Below are positions 1 through 7,400 of a stretch of 10,366 bases of DNA, one piece after another. The stretch lies in contig KQ481961.1 of assembly GCA_001430745.1 (NCBI GenBank), positions 22,215 through 32,580 on the forward strand, in the 5' to 3' direction. The notes beneath the pieces are model-generated. The model saw nothing but the letters and a program-made list of their open reading frames with translations. It had not been told where the DNA came from and searched no databases. Source of the stretch: Auxenochlorella pyrenoidosa (lineage: Eukaryota; Chlorophyta; Trebouxiophyceae; Chlorellales; Chlorellaceae). How positions within the stretch are numbered: position 1 is the stretch's first letter; each line of letters opens with the position of its first letter. The translations under genes were made by a program, and so were the position numbers.

Positions 1-1253
1 AGGCGTGCGCACCAGGCCCCACCCACCTGCTCGCCTGCACCGTGTGCGCGACAGCCCCTGGACCCAGCAGCATCCTGCCCTGCTGCGCTGGGAGCGAGTC
101 TCCCTACCCACCGATTGCTGGTACGCTGCCCTGCTGGGCCGGGCCCCGGCACAGCGGGCAGGCCCCCGGCACAGCGCGCACCTAGCAGCATCCTGCCCTG
201 CTCCGCTGGGAGGCGCCGCCTGTGTGTCAGCTGCCCTGCTGAATAGCCCGCCCACCTGCTCTCAACCTCGTGGGCCAGGTGGTCCAGCCGGGCCGTCAGC
301 GTGTCGCGCTTCTCCGCCAGCTCTGCGCACCGCTGCACCGCCGCCGTGGCGGCGTCCTGCGCCAGGCGCGCGTGCAAGCAGGGAGCGGGGCATACAGCTC
401 ACATGCAGGTGACGTAACCAGGCGCCGGGTTGCGCCGCTGCGCGCGCGCACGTGGACGTGGGGCACTTGCTTGCGGGCATCGAGCGTGGGTATATATCCC
501 TTGGCGTTGCCAACCCACAGCCGTCCGATGCTCCTCCAGCACAACGCTGCTGGCTCGCGGCCGTCGAGGGCCTGCCCCGCCCTGCCCCGCCCCGCACCTT
601 GAGCTGCTGCGGGTGCACGCTGGGCGACGCCTTGAGCTGCGTCTTTGAGGTGTCGCCAAAGCGGCACACGCCCTGCCACAGCGGCACGCCGGGCGGCACC
701 TCCAGCCCCCCCAGGTGCGGCACACGCAGCTGGCGGTTGGGCCCGCCCTCCCAGCACACCACGCTGCCGCGGTTGGAACGGGCGATGACGAGCTTGCACT
801 GGTACTGGCCTGCGGGCCGGAGGTGGGTGGGCGGCATGGGGTGGGGTTTGCGAGCGGTTGGCAACAGCAGGCGTCCACCTTACCAGGCAGGCGGCCAGGC
901 AAGCTGTGCCTTCTGCTATGCAGGGGGCACCTGGCAGCCTGCCGCAGCAGCCCCACAGCCTGTGCTCTGCCTGCGCCTGCGCGCCGCCTCACCGGGCATG
1001 AGGGGCAGCACCACCTGCCAGGTGCTGCCGTCGGGCGAGCGAGACAGCGGCGGCGCCGCCGCCAGCTCCCAGCCGCCTAGCTCCGGGCTGTCTCCCACCA
1101 GCCGCAGCTCCTCCCCGGAGCCCAGGCGGCAGTTGGGCACGGTCACGGCCACCAGCACAGGGCCGGGCTTGGGCTCCTTTGGCGGCTCAGAGGGCGGCGT
1201 GCGCACGCTCGCCTCCCGCTGGTAGCCCTGCACGAGGCGGGGGGCGAAGGCGC
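1..1253 (-). CDS. CBM20 starch-binding domain plus coiled-coil protein (partial, split gene)
   Basis: Likely binds starch or related glucan in the plastid. Exons in transcript order: about 1253 (or 1227)-993, 809-598, 356-256, and tentatively 74-27; the gene continues past the left edge. Joining 993 to 809 (phase 1) gives one CBM20 fold. The first half holds VLVAVTVPNCRLGSGEELRL, then GDSPELGGWEL and TWQVVLPLMPG; the second holds YQCKLVIARSNRGSVVCWE then GGPNRQLRVP. The conserved Trp of the LGxW turn, Trp of the WQV strand, Lys of YxxK and the WE..PNR binding loop are all present. Exon 356-256 encodes 33 residues with a clean heptad pattern (A,C,L,R,L,L,L,V at alternating 4-3 spacing), a probable coiled coil. 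N-terminal CBM20 plus coiled coil is the layout of Chlamydomonas SAGA proteins; phosphoglucan, water dikinase also starts with CBM20 but does not, as I recall, go straight into a coiled coil. The identity beyond CBM20 is not settled. Confidence 0.8.
27..74 (-). other. Tentative further exon of the CBM20 gene
   Basis: A 48-nt segment bounded on the minus strand by GGGCAG before 74 and GTGGGT after 27. It starts one base into a codon and so fits the phase-2 end of exon 356-256, and it leaves in phase 2. The peptide (MLLGPGAVAHTVQAS) has no recognisable motif, so support is only frame and splice consensus. Confidence 0.35.
66..212. repeat. 29-bp direct repeat at 66-94 and 184-212
   Basis: The two copies match at 28 of 29 bases. 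Both begin AGCAGCATCCTGCCCTGCT and end GCTGGGAG. The first copy covers the proposed acceptor of the tentative exon 74-27. Between them sits a smaller tandem of GGCCCCGGCACAGCG near 149-178. Confidence 0.85.
256..356 (-). other. Coiled-coil exon of the CBM20 gene
   Basis: The acceptor CAG lies just above position 356 (minus strand) and the donor GTGGGC just below 256. The exon enters in phase 0, matching the phase-0 end of exon 809-598 (donor AAG/GTGCGG at 597), and leaves in phase 2. It encodes 33 residues including VQRCAELAEKRDTLTARLDH. Hydrophobic or small residues fall at positions 6, 10, 13, 20, 24, 27 and 31, the 4-3 spacing of a coiled coil. No family was recognised for this part. Confidence 0.65.
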
Positions 1254-1299
1254 CTCTGTTGATATGACTGAAGTGAAGCCAACACGTCGCAGCAGTGTT

Positions 1300-1652
1300 T
1301 CAGAGGACAGCTCCAGAGACAGGGCACACTGCGAAGGAGCGCGCACACACACGCGCCTTCTCTGGAGCGGCAGTGGCCAGCGCCGGTGCGTGGCAGCACC
1401 GCCGGGCCTGGCGCCGCCGCAGGGATGCCAGTTTACATGCGCCACATGCTTGACCTGCAGGCATGATCGGGTGATGGATCAGGTGTTGGGATGCCTGTGG
1501 CACAGGCTGACCTCCGGGCTGCACTGCTCAAAAGCCTCGAGTCTGTGCTGCCGGCCTCGCGGTTGGATCCCTTTCTCACCTCTGCTTGATGGTTTGAGCA
1601 CCCTGATGGAGCTGCCCGGCGCCTGCAGCGCCGGGAGCGCACCACCTGCCAT
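1300..1652 (-). other. Candidate 5' exon(s) and first intron of the CBM20 gene
   Basis: The CBM20 reading frame hits a stop at 1302-1300 with no ATG before the domain, so an upstream exon is needed. Two candidates exist. (a) ATG at 1652-1650 opens MAGGALPALQAPGSSIRVLK and ends at a strong donor, AGAG/GTGAGA at 1579, in phase 1. This joins an acceptor at 1254 to give SSRGAFAPRLVQGYQREA. (b) ATG at 1464-1462 opens an Ala/Arg/Cys/Ser-rich stretch (MPAGQACGACKLASLRRRQA) that could donate at several GTs near 1310-1360 to the acceptor at 1228. Both look like chloroplast transit peptides, as expected for a plastid starch binder. I cannot choose between them from sequence alone; (a) has the better donor. 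Confidence 0.4.
1432..1436 (-). terminator. Possible TGTAA polyadenylation signal
   Basis: TGTAA on the minus strand is the usual chlorophyte poly(A) signal. It is the only copy I find downstream of the APC1 stop. It lies about 690 bases past the stop, inside the region that may also be a 5' exon or intron of the CBM20 gene, so it may be a chance match. Confidence 0.25.
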
Positions 1653-2121
1653 AGCGCCCTGCTGCACTCCCTGCCTGCGGAGCTCCTCTGGTCGCAGAAA
1701 CCGCGAGACCGCGATCGAACAAGCGCGCATTCGGGGACGGGAGATTGTCAGCTGCAATCTTGCGCCCAGCGCGGCTGCGGTGGTCAGCGCACTCTGCTAA
1801 TGTGACAAGATGCAGGGGGTGGCCTACTACGCGGCTTGAGCCTAGGCTGCCGCCTGGATTTGTTGCAAAAGCTCGCCGAACAATGCTGCAATGTTCAGGA
1901 GTGCAGTTGCTTTGCTGGTGGGACCCGGAACCCAATACCGCTGTGCGTGGTTGGCTCCCATGTGAGCAATGCACCCAGTCAAGATGCGCCAGCTCCTGTA
2001 GCACTCGCTCCTGTGGCGCCGAGCTCTGTAGAACCATGCCAAGCCACAATGTCTTCTGCTCTGTTGCTTCACAGAGACCTGACAGCATGCACAGCATGCC
2101 CCAGCTTATGCAATGCAAGCC
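1653..2121 (-). other. APC1 3' flank / intergenic stretch
   Basis: This stretch of about 470 bases lies between the APC1 stop and the candidate first exon of the CBM20 gene and is less GC-rich than the rest of the window. I find no conserved coding sequence in any frame. An open frame does run through it on the minus strand, but it starts only four bases from the APC1 stop and matches nothing I know. It should hold the APC1 3' UTR and the promoter/5' UTR of the next gene. The chlorophyte polyadenylation signal TGTAA is absent here on the minus strand. Confidence 0.5.
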
Positions 2122-4441
2122 TCAATGGAGCAAGGCTGCTGCCAGCGCCTGCGCAGCGGGCAGCGTCAGCCCCGGCTGCCTACGAGCCAGCATGGCGGCC
2201 GCGGCAGCCGCGGCAGCACTGGCATCAGGCAGGCCTGCGCTTCGGAGCATCTCCTGCACCTCGCCTGCTAACGACTGCAGCGCGCCCGGGGCTGGCACCC
2301 CCTGCACCTGCAGGTACGCGCCCAGCTGTCCAGCTGCATCGCCTGCTGCCAAACCACTGGCTGTGCTGGCATTCTCATCCTCAGTAGCTGGCGAGCCTGC
2401 CAAAGCACCCGTGGCGACATAGCAGCGAAGCGCGTCGGCATCCGTGGAGCCGCCAGCCACCCACGCCGCCTCCAGGGCTTGCCAGGTGGCCTGCAGGAGC
2501 AGGGGGTTGATGACAGGCTCCCACTGCTGCGCAGCCGCCTCGCCTCCTGCAGAAGAAAAAAAGAAGCAACATGAGAGGCGGTGCGCCGCAGGAACAAGGC
2601 CGACCAGATGGAACAAAAACCTTGCCCCGTTGCTGGCCGCACGCCGAGCTCTCCCACCTTTGGTGCGCAGCGCCGCGGTCCGCGCCTGCTCCCCAGCCAA
2701 CCCAAGCCTGCTGTCTAGGTAGCCAACCGCCAGGGACAGGCTGTGCAGTGGCACCGCGGGCGGTAGGCCGCCCCACAGGCGCGCCGCCGCGGCCGCGCCA
2801 GCGGCGGCCCCCTGCGCCAGGGCCTGCAGAGTCAGCACGGCAGAGGCCACAGCGTCGCATGCACTTTGCGCAAGCAGAACGGCACCCCCGACCGCATGGC
2901 TGGCTTCCCCAGTCCGTGCCTGCTCTTGTGCATGCCGCCGTGCTGACCAGGTGCCCAGCAGACCCTTCTCTACGGTACCCAGCCCACCTGCTTGATGCAG
3001 AACAGCAGCAGGTATGTGGGCAGAGCCGCCGGCTTCTCGCCCGTGATGCACTCGTGCAGAGCCCCCCTGGGAAGTGGGGCGGCGGGAGGGGAAGCGGCGC
3101 GGTGTGACTGTTGAGGCCGGAGGACAGGCAATGAGGGCGAAGCAAAAGTTGCACCACCGGCGTGGAGAGGCACGCCACGGCTCGCTGCCGACAAGGGATG
3201 ACACCGGCTGCGCCAGCCAGGCGCGCCACTGACCTGCAAAAGCTGCTAAAGCTGGCTGCCGCTGCAGGCAGGCGCGCGTGGAAGCCGCTGCCTTCGTCCC
3301 CGCCGGCACAGAACAGCTGCGGGGATGCGGGAGGGGCGGGCAGGGCGGCGGTTTGAGCCACGGTTGTGTGGGAGCGGCCTGGCGCAAAGGCTCGGGCCCT
3401 GGTGCGCGCTCGCAGGCACTGACAAAGCTTGCCCTTCTAGCCTGCGACTCTAGCCTGCTCTCTGGCCTGCGCCTGCCATGTACCCACCTGCGCAAAGCTC
3501 ATGACAAAAGGGTCCGACCCAAAGGTGGCGCAGATGTGCACCAGGTCAAAGGAGCCGGCGCCCGACTCGCCGCCGCCGCCGCCCGGGTGGTGCGCCATGC
3601 GGCTGAGCACCGAGCGCACGCCTGCGAGCCGGCGGAGCATGGGGGTGCGTGGGGTGAGACACAGGCGGAACAGGCTGGGCCAGCGGAGCGATGGGGTGCG
3701 TGGGGTAGGTGACACACGGGCAGGGGCGGGCTGGGCAGCAGCTCGCGTGCCCCGCATGCAAGGAAGCCGCCGCTGCAGTGCGGCCCTGTGCCTGCCTGCC
3801 CGCCCCGCCCCGCCCCGCCCACCTGAGGGGTCGTCGGCATACGGCAGCGCCGCCGCCTTGCGCTGCACAAACAGCGTGCGCGTGGCGTAGAGCGCGGCCA
3901 GGGAGGGGCCCTGCCGCGCGCCGCGCGCGCCCAGCCCCGCCGACACCAGCTGCTGCTGCCAGTAGCGCGGGCCCTTGACCCGCAGCTGCGCCACCTGCTC
4001 CTGCTCAGGCAGCAGGCAGGGCGCGTACCGCTCAAAGGTGACGCTGGTGCCTGCCCCGGCTGCTGGGCCGCCGGCCGCCGCGCTGCCGCTTCCTCCCTCT
4101 GGGTGGGGCCCCTGCTGGCTGGGGGGCGGGCCCGCCTGCGCCGCAAACTCGGCCAGCACGTCGCCAGCGCCCTGAGCGGAAGCAGGGCAGGGGGGCAGCC
4201 ACAGGGTGTGAGAGCCTGGGCCGCACACATTCAGGGCCGCCTCGCTGACACAGGCGTACCCTCGGCTCTGCTTCCTCTTCCCCGACCACACCCGCTGCCA
4301 ACGGGGCGGTACCAGTGTGGCGCTTGCCTTGCTGACGCTGGCCACGGGGCGCAGCACAGACGCGAGCCCGCCGTTGGCGGCGGCGGTGGGCGTGGGCGCC
4401 GCGGGGTCATGCAGGGTGATCTCCAGGGGCACATAGACCGC
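2122..4441 (-). other. APC1: APC1 exons: C-terminal beta-rich domain and helical tail
   Basis: Seven exons encode the region after the toroid. Exon 4441-4313 begins AVYVPLEITLHDP, the start of the beta-sandwich. Exon 4171-3823 holds APCLLPEQEQVAQLRVKGPRYW and RTLFVQRKAAALPYADDPSG. Exons 3621-3488 and 3316-3234 join to SDPFVMSFAQLFCAGGD, the family SDP..-SFA..-C motif. Exons 3066-2988 and 2919-2658 give LHECITGEKPAALPTYLLL then a helical tail. The last exon (2546-2122) ends in an alanine-rich stretch, with the codon LLH before TGA. A Gly/Ser/Ala-rich insertion separates the first beta strand from the CLLPE motif. The last exon is the most divergent and is supported mainly by its in-frame junction (K/GG) and position. 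Confidence 0.9.
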
Positions 4442-7400
4442 CTGCGGTGGGCGGGGGACGCGATGCGGGGCGGGCTGGAGCGCACTGGCGCGACACACAC
4501 AAACACAGCGCCGCGCCACCATGCCCGCTGTGCCACCCTGCCCGCCGCGGCCTCCTCCATTGCCAACGGACCCCCTGCTCCCAAGGGGGGCACCCCCCAC
4601 CTGCTTGCTGTCCACGTCGATCGCGTCCACACTCCGGCGCTGCGCCGCCAGCACGTACAGGTGGCGGAACGCCTGCGGGCAGCAGGGCGGCGACAGGGCG
4701 ACGGCGCTGCGTCTTCTTGCACGCGTGCTCCCACTCTTGCAGGGGAAATGCAGCACAAGGGCACAGCCGGCTCCCAGCGCCCTCACTTGCCATCCAGCCC
4801 CCCACCCCACCCCACCCCCCTACAGACCTGCAGGTGGCAGCGGTGGTCTGTGGTGGAGGCCGGCATGCGGGGGAAGAGGGCGATGACCAGGGCGGCCACT
4901 GCAGCCGGAACACCGGGGTGGAGGGCTCCGCAGGCACAGGTGCAGTGAGATGAGCGGCGCAGTGCGGCGCAGGCACAGGTGCAGTGAGGTGAGCGGCGCA
5001 GTGCGGCGCAGGAGGTGCACGGGCGGGCGCCTGGTGGCCTGCGCAGGAGCAGCAAGGGCCACCCCGCTGCCCAGCTCACCCGCTTCGGGGCTGGTGCCGA
5101 ACGTGAGGGTGCCGGTGCCCAGGAAGAGGAAGCCCAGAGCCATGCTGCAGGTGGCCAACGGGGGTTCGTGTTGAAAGAGACGGCGTTTACCGTCTACGTT
5201 CTGTCTGCTAACTGCCACTGTTCGACAGTTCGGGGCCCAGGCAGTGGGCACAGCGCCATGCAGGCGCGCCCATCCAGCATGCCCCTCAAAATGCTGCGCA
5301 TGGCCTGGCCCATGCGCCGCTGACCAGCCAGTACAGATACCCTGCCTGTACAGCGGCATGAGCCCGCCCTTCCCTCTGGCGGCACCCTGTGCTGGCTCCG
5401 TGGACTTGAAATGTATTTAATTGATCGATTGATTGATTTGTGCGGCTCGCCCACCTGACTGCGCAGTGAGCGCCGTAGGTGAGGCTAGTGGTGGGCGGCG
5501 CGGCGGCGCTGGGCTGGGTGGCGTTGGAGAGGGTGGCGGGGGCCAGCCGCTTGCGCAGGCCTGCGCCACGCATGCGCGCAGCAGGGGCAGCGCGCACGTC
5601 GCGGATGTGATGCATGCCGGGGCTGGCCAGCGTGTAATCCTCACGGCTGCCGCAAGCTGACCACACCCCACAAGCTCACGGCCCAGAGCGAGCCCCTCCC
5701 CCCCCCCCCCCTGATGCAGGCACCGTCCTAGCCCACCCCCACCCACCCCGCAGCAGCTTCAGCGTGGGCAGGTGGCCGCTGCCTGCCATGACCACCGCCA
5801 GCGCCAGCAGCACGCTGCCCAGCGCCTCCTCCAGCAGGTACTTGCTGGTGAGGGAGGGCTGGCCTGCAGGGCGGGGCAGGGCAGAGCAGAGCGCAACTTG
5901 CTGGTGAGCGAGGGCTGGCCTGCAGGGTGGAGCAGAGCGCAGCGTAAGCAGCGCTCCCAGGATGGGTGCTCGCGCTAGGGTGTATGGCAGCCCCAGCGCC
6001 AGGGCTGGATGAGCATGGAGGGACCGCGGCCTGCAGCTGAAGGCACATGACATGTCGACAGGCAGCTGCCTTGCGCAGCGGGCGATGCTCGGTGCTCTTT
6101 TGCACATTGCAAACAACATCTCCTTGCAGTTGTCTCCCCCTCTCGTAACTACGCACACTCTTCCCTTGACAGAGCAGCGGGCAACGCTCCCCCACCCGCC
6201 AGCCACGCACCAGTGCCGGGCTCGGGCGCGCGCTGCTTGGCGGCCAGGAAGTGCAGGCAGTACTTGCGCAGCAGCGCCTCGGCTCGGCCGTTGCAGGAGC
6301 CAGCAAAGCGTATGCCCACCGCCAAGCAGGCGCCCGCCACGACGGCGCAGTGCGCCTGGGGGGTGCGCGAGCACGAGGCGGGGGGCATGCTCTGGATCTT
6401 TGCAGCAGCGCGGGCAGGAGTAAGCCCCGTGCGGGCTGTGGTTGCGCAGCCCGGGGCCCCGGCCCCCTCCAGCCCTGCCCTGCCCACCTGCGTGAGAGCC
6501 TCATAATCGGCACCCAGCACGCCGGCACCCTCGCCCGCCATGAACTTGTGCAGAGGACCCTGAAGAGAGGAGCAGCAAGGCAGGCACGACAGTCGGCCAC
6601 GTGCCTGTGCCGGCGCAGCTGGGAGGCCTGCAGCACGTGAGCACGCAAGGCAGGGGCAGCCCTCGACGCTGCAGCCCGCCAGCCCGGGGCCCCACCTTGA
6701 GTAGCGGCGGCAGCTGCGCCAGCAGCCACTCCTCGCTGGGTTGGATGCTGTCCCACATGACTGCAGAGAGGGGGGTGCACGGCAGGAGGCAGGGAGGTGG
6801 GCCACGGCGCAGCGCGCTGACGAAGGCCAGCGGGCAAAGCCATGGCTGCAAACGGCTTGCCAGCTGGCAGGCCAGCCCGCCCATGCGCCTGCACTTGCCC
6901 AGCGAGCGCATGAGCGTGCGCAGCGTCAGCTGCTCCGGCTGCACAAAGTCCAGGGCAAAGTGGGTGTCTGCGGGGGAAAGGGGTGGGGTCGGGGGGGCGA
7001 CAGGCCAGCGCTTGCGGTTGGGCAGGTTGTGCACCGTGGGCCTGCCCTGCCGGCAGCGGCCGGCAGCAGGTGCCCCAAGGGAGCCCTCCCACCCCCCTGC
7101 CAGTGCACACAGGCAGCCGCCCCGTCCCGCCTGCCGGGCTCACCGGGCAGCTGGAACGCGGCGGCCACGGCAGCATCATTGGTCTGCAAGTACATCAGGC
7201 CCAGCGCCAGTGCGGCGGCAGGGGAGGTCACCCCCAGGTTGAGCAGCTCCCCCTCAAGCACCACCTGGGGGGAAGGGGGGGAGGCGGGGCCAGGGGCGGG
7301 CGGGGCATGATTGAGGCAGTCAGCGGACCAGCACTGTCCGGCCAGTGCCACACGAGAGAAAGAAGCAGGCAGACCAGGTGTTGGGCGGAGGAGGCGTCCC

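Larger units (their letters stand above)
4601..6967 (-). other. APC1: APC1 exons: second half of PC-repeat toroid
   Basis: Nine short exons (6967-6899 through 4672-4601) complete the PC toroid. Splicing 6967-6899 to 6760-6696 gives LRTLMRSLVMWDSIQPSEEW, matching the conserved LRTL..-W-D-I-P APC1 segment. The exon 6355-6211 holds VVAGACLAVGIRFAGS, 5863-5747 holds SVLLALAVVMAGSGH, and 5656-5455 joined to 5144-5080 gives YGAHCAVSMALGFLFLGTG. Then 4898-4828 joined to 4672-4601 gives CHLQAFRHLYVLAAQ followed by a VDAIDVDSKQ strand. The exon 5656-5455 has an alga-specific Ala/Pro-rich loop before its YGAHC motif. These joins are exact in phase and nearly gap-free against remembered human and Arabidopsis APC1. 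Confidence 0.92.

Noticed and set aside
452..1225. Long plus-strand open frame (257 codons)
   Set aside because: It is antisense to the CBM20 exons and introns, has no recognisable motif, and open frames this long are expected at this GC content.
1576..2118. Minus-strand 180-codon open frame just after the APC1 stop
   Set aside because: No conserved motif or convincing partner exon; its ATG is four bases from the APC1 stop. It is probably untranslated flank.
2122..3495. A single uninterrupted 457-codon minus-strand gene
   Set aside because: Only parts of this frame (2658-2919 and 2122-2546) fit APC1. The conserved exons at 2988-3066 and 3234-3316 are in other frames, so the open run is exons plus an open intron.
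3749..3822. GC-rich CCCGCC runs as promoter (GC box) elements
   Set aside because: They lie in an APC1 intron and form its donor-side flank on the minus strand; such runs occur in many introns here.
4103..4948. Plus-strand open frame of 281 codons, and a similar one at 7980-8876
   Set aside because: Both are antisense shadows of APC1 exons, with low-complexity Arg/Pro/Ala/Gly composition and no family match.
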